Positions 1 to 10,895 of a DNA stretch of 53,905 bases are shown here, in pieces. This DNA is from Rhizopus sp. PT2906. Lineage: Eukaryota; Mucoromycota; Mucoromycetes; Mucorales; Rhizopodaceae. The stretch is from NCBI GenBank assembly GCA_025529335.1, contig JAMYHX010000286.1:1-53905 (forward strand), given 5' to 3'. Position numbers and translations under genes: made by a program. Positions within the stretch are counted from its first letter, which is position 1. Each line of letters starts with the position of its first letter. A model generated the notes under the pieces. The model had not been told where the DNA came from. It saw only the letters and a program-made list of their open reading frames with translations, and searched no databases.

Positions 1-18
1 TATTATTCATCATAATAG

Positions 19-416
19 ACTCTTTATACTCCTATTCTTTTATACATGTGCCATTCGGCTACAAATTACTACAAGACCAATCCAAATGCAAACAAGATAG
101 CCATTGTTATCCACATAATCTCATGGATACTTCAATTACTTGGTCATGGCCTCGCTGAGAAAAGAAGTCCAAAATTCTTGGATAATGTTGTGCAAGGTAA
201 ACGAGACATCACGTTTTTTTTTTATATTTCTGTCATGCAAACTTTTTGTTTCTGGTCATAGCTTTTGTGTCTGCACCTTATTTTGTATTCTTTGAAGTAC
301 TTTTCATGTTAGGATATCGACCCAAATTATATAAAGAGGTGATGTATGAAGTCAATAAGGATATTGCCACATTCCGTGCTCGCCAAAAGCGTCGTGATGT
401 TCCTATCAGAAAATGA
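19..416 (+). CDS. MPO1: Mpo1-like (DUF962) dioxygenase, 3' part only
   Basis: C-terminal half of a DUF962 protein. The yeast member Mpo1 is an ER-membrane Fe(II) enzyme that shortens 2-hydroxy fatty acids during phytosphingosine breakdown. Visible exons are about 19-196 and 262-416; the intron 197-261 starts GTAAAC and ends CATAG. The acceptor at 17-18 is inferred from the open frame, so the true start is outside the window. The stretch QLLGHGLAEKRSPKFLDNVV, followed after splicing by APYFVFFEVLFMLGYRP, matches the family C-terminus, including the conserved GHG and the hydrophobic hairpin. A short basic tail ends in RRDVPIRK. The family call is strong; the exact left boundary is not. Confidence 0.85.
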
Positions 417-1048
417 TTGTGTATTTTATCATGAACTATTTATCGTTATTTTTTAATAAAACGCATAATTTATCATTATTATTACTAAGCATTATTAGAA
501 GTTTTGATTGTATAAATGATATTATCGCTATGAATCATGCTACAAATCCGTACCTGAATCATAAACACATGATTTGCATTATTTTGGAAAATTGGCATGT
601 AACTCTTTTGCTCTAGTTTAAATAAAGTCATTGACAATAATAAAAGTATATCCAGTGAAGGCTATTTTCAAAGAAGAAAAACAAGCAAAACATTTCAGTA
701 ACTTTTTTCTTATTCCCTGCATTTAAACATTCTTCAATCTATTGTCATCCTGATATTTAGCTATTTGGTAACTATTTGACTACTAGGGTCAATTCATATA
801 TACTTGAAAAAGAATGAATAAATGGATAAGGAAGGCAAAACTCAAAATATGCTCTTTGTAAAATAATCATATGTGTCACACGCTTTGTCGATATTTTATG
901 CAGGCTTAAAAGTATTATCTATCGATTTTATATATATATATATATATGTGTATATATATATATATAATATACACACAATTGAAGTAAATATCATAATCAA
1001 ATATATATATATATATATATACCACTTCTTCCATTGAAAATATACAAC
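417..1048. other. intergenic, AT-rich, with TA microsatellites
   Basis: No coding region is supported here. The stretch has runs of alternating TA/TG at about 929-966 and TA at about 1002-1020. It lies between the convergent 3' ends of the Mpo1-like gene and the next gene on the minus strand. Confidence 0.6.
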
Positions 1049-1840
1049 TTATGAACATTTAGGAAAATAGTGAGCAAATATCTTTCGAACCTGATCCGTG
1101 ACACCAGCTTCGGAAAGCCAAATCAAGTTTTGTTCCATACTAACGGGGTATCCACAAGATTGAATAGTTGCAATAGGATCATGATATTGAGTCGTTATAC
1201 GCATAGCCTTGATTGTATAATCCTTAATCAGTATTTCTTGCATGTCCAAATTTTGACATTGATAAGCAACGACGTGAAGATCTGACCCAGAGAGTCGAAG
1301 GCGATGACCTATACAGGAAAGAACTGATTTAAAGTACTGGGGCTGATGATATTCACTCTTCATACAGTATTTTATAAAACTAGCCAGATGATGCCAGAAT
1401 TGTGTTTCGCATGTAGAGGATAAAAGCTGATTCCAATAAAAGTGGTCATTATGCACTTCTTTATTGTTGTTGTTGTTGTTGTTGTTGTTGTTATAAGCAC
1501 GATATTGATCATCACAAGCTACTGTTGCATGTCTTTTTCTGATATTCAAAATAGAGCGCCCACATGGATCGTCAAGAGAGGACTGTCTTGAATGGTTTGA
1601 CTCTTGTAAAGACTGTTTGTTCAAGGCACCCCATATTTCATGATCTTGAAGTTCTGTCAGCTTTGAATTCTTAAAGAACCAATGAGCTGAATATAGATGT
1701 GTATCATCTATTGACAATGTAAGCTTACGCCATTAGCTGTAAACAATAAGCTTACCTTGCTGATCAAATATACCCACGCGTTTGTTTATTAAAGCATTGT
1801 TTGGCGTATATATTTTAATTGATGAAGAAATTTTACTCAT
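1049..1840 (-). CDS. unrecognised 247-aa protein with Asn run
   Basis: Two-exon gene: exon 1 is 1840-1756, the intron has a GTAAGC donor and a CAATAG acceptor, and exon 2 is 1707-1049. The joined frame gives 247 residues starting MSKISSSIKIYTPNNALINK. ATG 1840 is chosen because it is the only ATG in frame before the splice and lies 171 bp from the divergent Tag1-like gene. A run of ten asparagines is encoded by a GTT/AAC trinucleotide repeat at 1462-1491. The C-terminal half looks helical and folded (LSCIGHRLRLSGSDLHVVAY). No membrane segment, signal peptide or known motif is recognised. It may be a transcription or kinetochore-type accessory subunit, but that is a guess. Confidence 0.7.
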
Positions 1841-2011
1841 GATGAAAAAATATGTAAAAAGAGAAAAGAAAAGAATGGTGAATTAGATATGCTTATAAAA
1901 TAAGGAGTGTCATTAAAGCATGAAGGCTGTAAGCTGAGTTTAAATTATGTCAATGGCCTACTGTTGGTCATCTGAACTGCTTTTTTTTTGTTTCTTTTTT
2001 TTTTACTTATC
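1841..2011. promoter_or_regulatory. divergent promoter region
   Basis: This 171-bp spacer separates the start codons of two divergent genes (minus-strand ATG 1840, plus-strand ATG 2012). The right end is a nearly uninterrupted T tract (about 1981-2006) directly before ATG 2012. No specific factor site is recognised. Confidence 0.4.
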
Positions 2012-2759
2012 ATGTATAATAATCACACCAGTGTAGGTGAACCTTCTTCATCTAAATATGTACCAACGGAAGATACATCTTTAATAAGAAAAGACAAAGC
2101 TTCATCTTATGATCATGAACAACCAGAAGAGCAAGAGACATACGGCACAATAGAAGAACCTACTATTTATGACGAAGATACCTCCCAGAATAAAGAGCTG
2201 TGTACATATATCATCATATTTATCACCACCTTAATAACTATCCTCATCTTCTTTATACTATGGTTCATTCCTTCATTTGCCGAACGAACTGTGAAAGAGA
2301 GTGTTCAATTCAAATTTCAAACCGCTTCGATCATCAATGTAACTCAAGAAAACACCATGTCGATGCATGTATCAGGTCAAATACAGCTAGATCCATCACT
2401 TTATGCATGGTCAAATAGGCTCACCACTTTACTTGGTACAGTGGATATCAGCCCCAGCCAGCTAGAGGTGATTCATTCAGATCAAACGATGGGCACGATC
2501 GATTTGCCGGCCTTATCACTCAATGCGTCGTCGGCTGTAACGGAATTTGATTTCATTACTCAATTTATAATTCAAGATAGTCATGCCTTCATGACGTTCT
2601 GTAAGCAGGCCGTGCAGGCTAGAATCGTCACCTGGCATATACAAGGTCCTTTATCAGTCAGTATCGGTTGGGTGCCATGGCATCCGAGTGTAGATCTCAA
2701 TAAGGATATCCACTTGGAAGGTATGGGTTGATACAAAAAAGTATAAAAGCCACTTATCA

Positions 2760-2790
<31 letters not shown>

Positions 2791-4590
2791 GGCATGAACG
2801 GATTAACAAAAACAGAGATGCAGTCCCTATCATTTCCTGGTGCCCATCCTTTAGGAGGTGTGGCTATTTCAGGCACAGTAGGCTTGTACAACCCTTCAAA
2901 TGTCCTTAGCCTTCGCTTGGGAGACATTGATTTTGGCATCTATATTCCTGGTCCAGAAAAAGATACTCAAATTGCCATTGTGCGGGCTGTCAATGCAAAC
3001 TTGATAGGCAATCAAATGAACTACTTCAATGTTACTGGTCGTACACTTCCTATCACCTCTGATGCCGAAAGCATCATGTCCTCTTTCCTCACCCAATACT
3101 TGCACGGTGAAAGCAGCCTGGTTCATGTCCGCGGCAGCTCCTTTGGACCTGATCCAAACCAACCCACTCATACCCCCGGTTGGCTTCGTGAGGCTCTTGA
3201 AGCAATTACGATTCAAGTACCGTTCCCAGGAGCAAGCGAGACAGACTTGATTCAAAAATTGGAGCTGTCCAACATCAAGATTGATTTTTCTTCTCTGGGA
3301 GATCCTCTCATTTCAGCAGATGCTGTTGCGTACCTGAAACAGCCCAAGGAAATCGAATTTGATCTTGACGTACAAAAGATTCTTCCAACCGTCTATCTCT
3401 ACCTCAACCAGGAATCACTTCATCCTTTTGCTGTCGTCAAGCCAAATGAGCCATGTCCGGCCCAGACACAAAAAATAGATGATCATAAGCTCATGGTGAC
3501 CTCGAAAATAGAAAAGGCGCCCTTCAAGGTCTTGCCAGGCGGGCAAAAAGACTTTGAAGAGTTTTTGAATCGCGTGTTTCATGAAAAGAACGGAAGGGTG
3601 TACATGCAAGGTAGTTCCGATGCACAAGTGGAGAGCGCCTTTGGCCATCTTACTGTTCAAAACCTTCAATTTCAGGGTAGCCTTGATATTCAAGGCATGC
3701 AAGGATTGAAGGATCCAGAGGTGACGTCTGTCTCTCTTGTTCGTGGATATCAGGATGCACTAGAAATCAATACGACGCTCAAGATCCATAACCCTTCTAA
3801 CGCAGCTGTTAACTTGGGTGATATCAACATGGTTTTGCTCTTTGAAGGTCACCCCGTGGGTAATGCAACTGTACGTTTATTAAGCCTAAAGGCTGGAGAA
3901 GCAAGTGATCTGAAAGTTTCGGCATGGTTAGAAGCAAACAACACTTATGCTAATGACTTTATCGGTCGTTATATTTCAACAGGTAAGAACAAAATTTAAA
4001 AACTAATTATGAAGCTCATCTGTTGACTGTTTTGTGTAGGCATTGGTAAACAGTCGAATGTAAATCTCACTATTTCTGGAGATCATCCAAACGCGACTCG
4101 TTCCAAGTTTATCAGATCGTTGATCCGTGGTCTAGTATTTCATATACCTGTTCCACCCTTTGATAAGGACCCACTGTTGATCGATTGTCAGATGAACATA
4201 CTTTCATCCACCATTGTGATGAGCCTAAGTAACCCATTTCCAGGCATAACCATGACGATCAACAACATACATGCCCTTGCATCCTATGAGATCTATGATA
4301 TCGGAAGTATAGCAGCTGATTTTGAAGACAAGAGCCAAGGCTGGAAGGAAGGACCGATGGTACTACCTGGCCCTCTGTGCCATCCAGCCTGTCAAGGCAT
4401 CGTAGTTGAATCAGAAAAGATACCTGTCATGACAAAGAAATTGGGATTTGAAGCAATCAAGAAGGCTCTTGGTGGATCCATTGTGGTCTCTGTTGAAAGT
4501 CGTGTTGGTGTCATGCTGGATGACTATAGACTGGATGATCTCATGTACAGGCAAAATAATATTACCACCAAGGTTAGAAAAGGATTCTGA
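2012..4590 (+). CDS. Tag1-like DUF3712 vacuolar membrane protein
   Basis: Exons 2012-2720, 2792-3982 and 4040-4590 join in phase to give 816 residues. Residues 1-62 are a polar, acidic cytosolic tail. About 63-88 form one strongly hydrophobic segment (IIIFITTLITILIFFILWFI), which suggests a type II membrane protein with a large lumenal part. The rest consists of repeated beta-rich LEA/DUF3712-type units with recurring patterns such as LYNPSN, IHNPSN and LSNPFPG. In yeast the related Tag1 is a vacuolar membrane protein needed to end autophagy; transfer of that role is inference. ATG 2012 is used because the frame upstream has only a T tract and no ATG. Intron 1 contains an AAT repeat. It is followed in tandem by the LRR gene after 87 bp. 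Confidence 0.75.
2759..2790. repeat. (AAT)n microsatellite inside an intron
   Basis: About ten AAT units lie at the 3' end of intron 1 of the Tag1-like gene and run directly into its TAG acceptor, so the array supplies the splice acceptor. Array length may vary between strains. Confidence 0.9.
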
Positions 4591-4677
4591 TAAATAATAA
4601 TAATAAAGCACGCGCGGTATTGGAAAAAGAGAGAGAGAAAATTTTCTTTTTCTTTCCAGAAATATTTTTTTTTTTAA

Positions 4678-6182
4678 ATGAAGTTGACAATCAAGGCCAT
4701 TTCAGAGATCTATCCAGATCGCTCACTTGAAGAACTAAAGGAACTTAATGCATCGAAAAAGGAAATTGATACTATTGAAGATCTATCATCTTGCAAGCAA
4801 CTTCGAAAAGTTAATCTATCTAATAACCAATTGACTGATGAGCAATCCTTGGCTGGTTTAAGGAATCTAGAAGAGTTGACACTGTTAAACCTTTCATATA
4901 ATCAATTTAAAGATTTTACAGGCTTTCAACACTTTAAAAGATTGAATGGTAAGCAAGACATATAATTATTTATTCCATATGACTCATTAAATATCCAGTG
5001 TTGAACTTGAGCCATAATGAACTTGTTCATATGAGCCCTCACTTGAGAAAGTTAAAACAGCTAAAGGCGTTGATTTTGAATGATAATCAACTATTGGAAA
5101 TTGAAAATATAGAACCATTATTAGATCTTAATACACTTGGTAAGTTTGATGTTTTTTATATTGAACGATAGACTAATATCATACAAGTTATTTCACATAA
5201 TCAATTGGATACAATTCCCAAATTGCCCAGTCTTTTAAAGTTAACCAAACTATCTGCTGCACATAACAAGTTGAGCGACGTACCCGACCTATCTTCCAAC
5301 ATCGCCTTGAAAGAACTTCGACTGAATGACAATCATATCTCGCATATACCCGAAACATTAAGAAACTGTACTTCATTAGAAATCCTTGATTTTGGTAATA
5401 ATCAAATCTCAGAATGGACAGCCATTGCTGCTCTAGGTTCACTTACAAAGCTACACAATCTCAATTTGAAGGGAAATCCAATTGTTAATAAGAAGGATTA
5501 CTTTGAAAAGGTAAAACAGGATATGGTCTCTTTCAATCATTTTCTCATACCCAAGTAGGTCCTTGATCTTGTTCCTTCCTTGCGTATTCTCGATGGCGAA
5601 CGATTTGATCCCAAGTATTTAGAACGAAAGAAGAAACAAATGGAAAATAAAAATTTGGTCGAAAAGAAGCAAAGACTGAAGAGAATAAAAGCACAAAAGG
5701 AAAAGAAGGAGAAGAAAGTACGAGGTGAAGACATAGAAAAGGTTAAGAAGGTAGCCAAGAGATCTAAGCCAATGGATGAAGAAGAAGCGTTACCTGCAGC
5801 CAAGAAGAAGAAGAAGACGACGACAGAAGACCCATTCTTTATGGAGACAAATGTACCACCTAAAGATGAAAAGAAGACAAAGAAGAAACAAGAGGCGGCT
5901 AAGACTATACAAAAGGTAAAAGAAACGAGCAAAGAAAAGACAAGAGAAGAGGATAAGAAGAAAGACGAAAAGAAGAAGGATGAAGCCAAGATTGAAGAAA
6001 AGGTGCCAGTTGTAGAGACTCCAATAAACAAGGTGCAGACGGGTGTAGTGGGTATTGTTGACAAGACAAAGAAGAAGAAGAAGGAGAATAAAGATATTGT
6101 TGCTGCACTGGAGACACAAGAGAAGAGTAGTACTGCAGAACAAAGTTCGGGCACCGGTTTAGATGTTGGTGGTTGGGATTAA
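4678..6182 (+). CDS. leucine-rich-repeat protein with Lys-rich tail
   Basis: Four exons, 4678-4948, 4999-5139, 5188-5510 and 5559-6182, give 452 residues. Residues about 30-245 hold some seven LRRs of the SDS22/LRRC type, with the consensus LxxLNLSxNxL visible as LRKVNLSNNQLTDEQ, VLNLSHNELVHM, LKALILNDNQLLEI, LVISHNQLDTIP, LKELRLNDNHISHIP and LEILDFGNNQISEW. They end in an LRR-cap-like segment (LNLKGNPIVNKKDYFEK). Residues about 260-440 are highly charged, mostly Lys/Glu, with nuclear-localisation-like KKKK clusters, and the protein ends GLDVGGWD. The introns fall inside repeats, which suits repeat-unit growth. LRRs are protein-binding surfaces; the partner is unknown. The long minus-strand open frame opposite the Lys-rich tail is a composition artefact. 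Confidence 0.85.
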
Positions 6183-6404
6183 ATATCTGTAACAATAAAA
6201 AGCTGTATATGATTATTTGTGTGTGTGTATGTAGCAAAGTTTTTGCCTTGAATAAATCCACGGCCCCCTATCCTATTCTTGTAGCAAAATACATGGTTTT
6301 ATTGCTTTGTTATTTATATATCTTGAAGCAATCAGTATATTTGGTATTATTGCATTTTTACAAAAAAGAGGCAGAAAAGAAAGAAAGAAAAAGTGAAGAG
6401 AAAG

Positions 6405-6860
6405 CTATGAGACTGCAAGTCGCTGCACAGGTGTATCTTCATCATCTACAATAATGATTTCTTCATCTTCATCTTCTTCTTCTTCTTCCTGAACTACTTT
6501 AACAATGTCTTCTTCTTCTTCTTCCTCTAGAGCTAAGGCAAGTGCTAGGTCATCCCAGTCTAGCTCGTCACCACAGCGCTCGAGCAAATCATCAAACCAG
6601 GATTCTAAGCATCGGTCGCTTTCGTACTTTACCAATCTTGCTTCTTGATTGTTTTCATCAGCTGATAATTGTTCAATCTCTAATAAGAGGATCTTGAATG
6701 TCTCCATCAATTCAGCAGAGATTTCACCCGAGGATGGTGTTGAATTAATTTGATTTAAGACGTGGGTTAATTCAGTCAATAAGTTATTTTGATCTGTACA
6801 AGGACGCTTTTCACTATTATCAGCAATAATAGAAGGCGACCGACTGCGTTTGTTGGACAT
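6405..6860 (-). CDS. small acidic-tailed protein, unrecognised
   Basis: Single-exon, 151 residues from ATG 6860 (MSNKRSRSPSII). The longer frame upstream has no ATG. The N-terminus is basic and Ser-rich with a possible nuclear signal. The middle is a predicted helix or coiled coil (about 45-95, rich in Leu/Glu). The C-terminal third is almost pure Glu/Asp blocks around DELDWDDLALALALEEEE and ends in a hydrophobic-acidic strand. It resembles small nuclear regulatory or chaperone-type proteins in composition only. It is convergent with the LRR gene (stop codons 222 bp apart). No family recognised. Confidence 0.65.
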   Translation of the reverse strand: MSNKRSRSPSIIADNSEKRPCTDQNNLLTELTHVLNQINSTPSSGEISAELMETFKILLLEIEQLSADENNQEARLVKYESDRCLESWFDDLLERCGDELDWDDLALALALEEEEEEDIVKVVQEEEEEDEDEEIIIVDDEDTPVQRLAVS

Positions 6861-7375
6861 TATATGATTTAACAATAAAGAAAAAAAAAAAGAGGAAGAA
6901 AGAAGGCAAGTCAGATGAAAAAAATAAGCCTAAAAAAATATATAAAGTCTTATTGGATATCCCCCATTCGTACTTTTTTTTATCATCTCAAATCGAGAAA
7001 AGCATAAACTACTGCTTTTCTTTCCCCTTTTTCTTTTCTTTTTTTTTTTTACAAGCATTAATAAATAGTATGAAATCATACAAAGAGGCTTTTGGGTTTA
7101 TTTAAAAAGATATCATATTTTACAATAAATATGTCGTATCATATTAACCCTCTTTTATTTAAAAGCCAACCCTTGTAAACCTTACTTCCTTCCACGACCG
7201 TCACATAACATTGTGATCACACACTAGGAAATAAAAGAAAAACTAATGAAAAAAAAAGCCTAATGTCAAGGACAAAGCCATCCATCAAAAAAAGGAATGA
7301 TCCAAGCTTTTTAAAAGTCCATTCTATCGGCGCATCGTTACCCCCTCTTTTTGTTGCAGCAAAGATCTTTATTTA
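6861..7375. other. intergenic, no gene seen
   Basis: AT-rich spacer between two minus-strand genes. It has T/pyrimidine tracts upstream of the acidic-tail gene (on the minus transcript) and several poly-A/T runs. No open frame with coding character and no RNA gene is recognised. Confidence 0.5.
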
Positions 7376-9253
7376 TTAAGAAGGAGGTGGTCCAGCCTTG
7401 CTGATCTTTTTATTTCGCATGGCCTTTCTATTGTGATTACCAAATCGCGCCTTATTCTTTTCTCTATATGCACGATCCTTATTTTCATTTTTCTGAGGTG
7501 CCTTTTGACCTGATTGTCCTGTAGGCTCTTTTGAATGTGATTGCTTTGAGGACTCTTGTTTAACAGGCACCTGATTATTTTTGTTTTCAAACAACATATA
7601 TTTATCCAATATACGCTGCTTTCTAGGCTATATTACACAAGTATGAATTGATTGCATTTGATAAATATATTCAAACCTTACATTTCTATTAAACATAATT
7701 GCCCAACCTTCCAACTGTTCATCTGTCATACCAGTTTGCTTTCGAAGCTCCGCTCGCTTGGGTGATTTTCTGGCTGTACCATTACGCTTTAATACATCAG
7801 GATTATCCATATAAACATGCACTAACAACTGTTCATGCTCGGCTCCTGGATCTTGAACGACTACCTTTCGCTTCACAACATCTTGTGCTTCTTCCTGTCC
7901 CATAGTCACAACTCCAGCAGCATCATTAATATCATCATAAGTATCATCATACTCATCCTCGTACATGTCTATCACACGCTGCATGATACTAGTCTTATCG
8001 ATCACCGACTTATCTTCCAATAAAGCATCTGCATTACCCTTGTCCTTTTTACCCAAATACACTTTGGATGTGTCAACTGTTTTGTTTGCAAAGATGTCAA
8101 ACTCATCATTGTCATATATATTTTTACGACTGGAGAGCACAGAAGGCGCTTCTTTTTCATTGAGCAAGTGCATAATGACAGCCTCTGCATCCCCATGATT
8201 TGATTCCAAATAATGCTCAATCACATCATCTGATAAATCACTAAACACTTCACGTATTTGCAATATTTTTTGCTCTCTATCATCTACATCAGGCTGCCAA
8301 CTATGCGTCTCGTTCATCGTATCTCGCACTTGTTCCATCTGTAACTGTAAAATCTCGAGCATATCGTCATTACCATTGAAAAGATCCTTGTTGATCTGCC
8401 TTATCTTATCGCTAATCTTATAAGCTGATTCCCAGTCCATGATTAAAGGAGCATCAACAAAAGGTGATGAAGGTCTAATTTCATTCTGCTCAATCCACCT
8501 AGACATCCAGTCCACAGCTTCGCCTATATTGGTTGGCTCGCTGATCTTTACTAATTCATGTGCATCGTCCAGCATATATCCAAAAGGGCGAAAGAAACGC
8601 AGTTCGACTGAGACTGCAAATGCAGAGACGAGGGATGCTTTGATCATATACGCATAAGGTGCTAGTTGATTATCTTGATCCACTGCCTTTTTCAGACAAG
8701 GAACAAGTGATCGATACCATTCTGTGACTAAGACATCAACCGCAATAAACCCTGGTACCAGCGTTGACACAAGTGCATCAAAGGTACGCGCTACAATATG
8801 CGCTCTTTTCAAAACCTCTAGATTAATTGACATGTGAAAAAGAGGTTCGATAGACTCGATCAGTGTATGAACTATAGGTGCTAGTTGCTCTTCAAATGGT
8901 TGCATAATCTCTCGCAGCTGCGGCGTGTTTGTACCACTGTAGACAACAGCAAGCTTGATGAGCAGATCTGTTTCGAACAGACAGTGATTCCTCGTGCCTG
9001 AAGACTGAGACAAACGTACATAGATCAGGAACACGTACTTTAGCAATTGACTGTCAATAGGCTCTCCTTCAATATGACTGTCCCAGAGGCGATGTATAAA
9101 CGTGGTAAGGGAAGGGCTTGCCTGAATCGTGGATATAAAGTTACTGTCGTCCATATTAAGTAAACTGATCAAATTGAACTGCCAGGACTTGAAAGCAGTT
9201 TGCCAAATATCTTGGATAGTGTCAGCATATGGTACAAAAGGAAGGAATTCCAT
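7376..9253 (-). CDS. ASCC2: ASCC2-like CUE-domain protein
   Basis: Two exons, 9253-7682 and 7627-7376, join in phase 0 to 607 residues. The N-terminal 280 residues resemble the helical ASCC2 region (LLKYVFLIYVRLSQSSGTRN, then a buried helical bundle). A CUE ubiquitin-binding domain lies near residues 325-368 (LQIREVFSDLSDDVIEHYLE, followed by the di-leucine of the last helix). The acidic middle carries the DDTYDD motif, and the basic C-terminus ends in NHNRKAMRNKK, like ASCC2. In animals ASCC2 works with the ASCC3 helicase in ribosome-quality control and alkylation repair by reading Lys63 ubiquitin chains. ATG 9253 (MEFLPFVPYAD) is preferred; the 27 residues readable before it have no ATG. 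It is divergent from ARPC3 across 168 bp. Confidence 0.88.
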
Positions 9254-9421
9254 AGTCAAAAAAAAAAAGTATGGTAATGCGGTTACAATAGAGAGAAAGA
9301 CAGAAAGAGAAAAGAGAGAGAAATGACGTAACACGGAGTTTGAATTAATAAAGGGCGATAGAAAGAGAGAGTGAGAGAGCGCGGGAGAGAGTTACTTTTA
9401 TATAATATAAACAGCTTAATT

Positions 9422-10124
9422 ATGCCTGTAATGCTCCTAATGAATTCCTTCAAGCATCATATATTTAACGTCGTCTTTTTCTTTTTTTTATAGGCATACC
9501 ATTCACATTTTAACGATGGAGACTATCAGTCTATTGGTAATATGTTTTTATTACCTATAAAGACCAAGTTTAGAGGAAACGCACCTTATGGTAATTAACA
9601 GACAAATAACAAAACAACTTCATCATGAGACTTATCTACTACTACTATAGCGGGCGACATGGGAGAAGATATTATTGATGAGGCGCTTGACTTATTCCGT
9701 GCCAACTGTCTCTTCCGTAACTTTGAAATCAAGGGCAACGCGGATCGAGTACTTATTTATCTTACCTTGTTCATCTCACAATGTCTCGGCGCACTTAATA
9801 AGAATATGCCACAAGCTGAAGCTTACAAAACATTGAATACCTTGGCATTATCCAACTTTTCGATTCCTGGTGATCCTTCATTTCCTTTGAATGCCATGTA
9901 TCAAGCACCCAGTGATAAGTTCCAAGCAGGTAAATGATAATAAAAAATATATATATTAACGTATACTTAAAAGGGGGAATATCATAGATCAAATGAAGCA
10001 GTATCTTCAGCAAATTCGTCAGGAACTTGCACTTAGACTTGTTGAAAGGATTTATGAGGACGGACAATTAAGCAAATGGTGGATGTGTTTTTCAAAGAGA
10101 AAGTTTATGAACCTTACACTTTAA
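9422..10124 (+). CDS. ARPC3: Arp2/3 complex subunit 3 (p21-Arc)
   Basis: Four exons: 9422-9427, 9494-9590, 9651-9929 and 9988-10124, giving 172 residues (the animal protein is 178). The first coding exon is only ATGCCT; splicing yields MPAYHSHFND, matching the conserved MPAYHS start of the family. Other conserved blocks are IGNMFLLPIKTKFRGNAP, ADRVLIYLTLFISQCL, FSIPGDPSFPLNAMYQAP, YLQQIRQELALRLVERIY and SKWWMCFSKRKFMNLTL. The subunit belongs to the seven-member complex that nucleates branched actin at endocytic sites. Its TAA (10122-10124) overlaps the stop codon of the convergent SET gene, so each 3' UTR must run into the neighbour's coding sequence. Confidence 0.95.
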
Positions 10125-10812
10125 CTTGATTTTTTATGAAGTTGATGGCTCATATCTATACCTCGTTTAGCCCAAAAGGACTTGCCGTAGGTTACAAGCT
10201 AAAGTTTATCAATAAAAGCAAGTAATGTAGTATACTATAGCTTACCAGTTCGTCTCCTTTTTTAATCTTTCGATTTCCATTAACAAAGATCCCTACTTTG
10301 ATATGCTTTGTATTCTCATCCATATAATTCATAAAACACACATTTGGCTCTGGTCCACAGCCTCGGAAATCATTACAGAATCTGGCTTCATTGCCGCATC
10401 GTCCTGCATCGATAGACAGATCGACACCATATTTAAGTACATAATCAGATGTAGCTTCGTATCCGTCTTGGTACTCAACAACGCCAAGATAATCAATGAT
10501 CAACTGCTTTGGTTGCAGAGTTTGAGCAGCAAATAAACCGTATGCACCATAACAAGGATGTTTTGGATCTGTTATCTTCTTGATCTTGACATTCTTACGT
10601 TGTTCTTTGATGCTTGGAAATGTACCTGTCAGGTGAACGTTTTGATTCATAAACTGGACATCACGATCAATAGGTTTTGAAGGCTGAAATAATTCTTTGA
10701 GATCAGAAGGTACTTGAGGTGACCAAAACAGTTTATCAATATACTTTATTTCTGGAGTCCAGCCAGAAGGAGGAGACACACTAGCAGAAGGCACATTGCG
10801 CAAATAGGCCAT
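10121..10812 (-). CDS. small SET-domain methyltransferase-like protein
   Basis: Two exons, 10812-10246 and 10198-10121, give 214 residues from MAYLRNVPSASV. The SET core spans about residues 75-205: GAYGLFAAQTL (the GxG strand), a DYV/LKYG strand, RFCNDFRGCGPEPNVCF (equivalent of the RFxNHxCxPN knot), and after splicing GDELLVTYGKSFW, the catalytic-Tyr segment. It has no pre-SET or post-SET cysteine cluster and the chain is short, like stand-alone fungal SET proteins. It probably transfers a methyl group from S-adenosylmethionine to Lys; the substrate is unknown. The last exon is missed by simple frame reading. Its stop (plus-strand TTA 10121-10123) overlaps the ARPC3 stop. Confidence 0.88.
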
Positions 10813-10895
10813 TTGAGTTGTATTAAAAAAAAAAAAAATTGACACTTGCATTTTTTTACTTTCCTTTTTTACACTTTTTTTTTTTTTTTTCCTTA
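10813..10895. promoter_or_regulatory. 83-bp divergent promoter region
   Basis: Only 83 bp separate the start codons of the SET gene (minus) and the Cys-rich gene (plus). Poly-A sits at the left (a T tract for the minus gene) and a long T tract at 10875-10890, so each start codon has a T tract just upstream on its own strand. Confidence 0.4.

Noticed and set aside
929..1020. TA-rich repeats as a possible CRISPR-like or regulatory array
   Set aside because: Simple dinucleotide microsatellites without spacer structure.
5537..6154. Long minus-strand open frame rich in Ser/Phe
   Set aside because: It is the antisense of the Lys/Glu-rich tail of the LRR protein; AAG/GAA-rich DNA leaves the opposite strand free of stops.
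9254..9334. N-terminal hydrophobic extension of the ASCC2-like protein
   Set aside because: Readable in frame but without an ATG, and it would add a signal-like segment to a cytosolic or nuclear protein. The start at 9253 fits the family.
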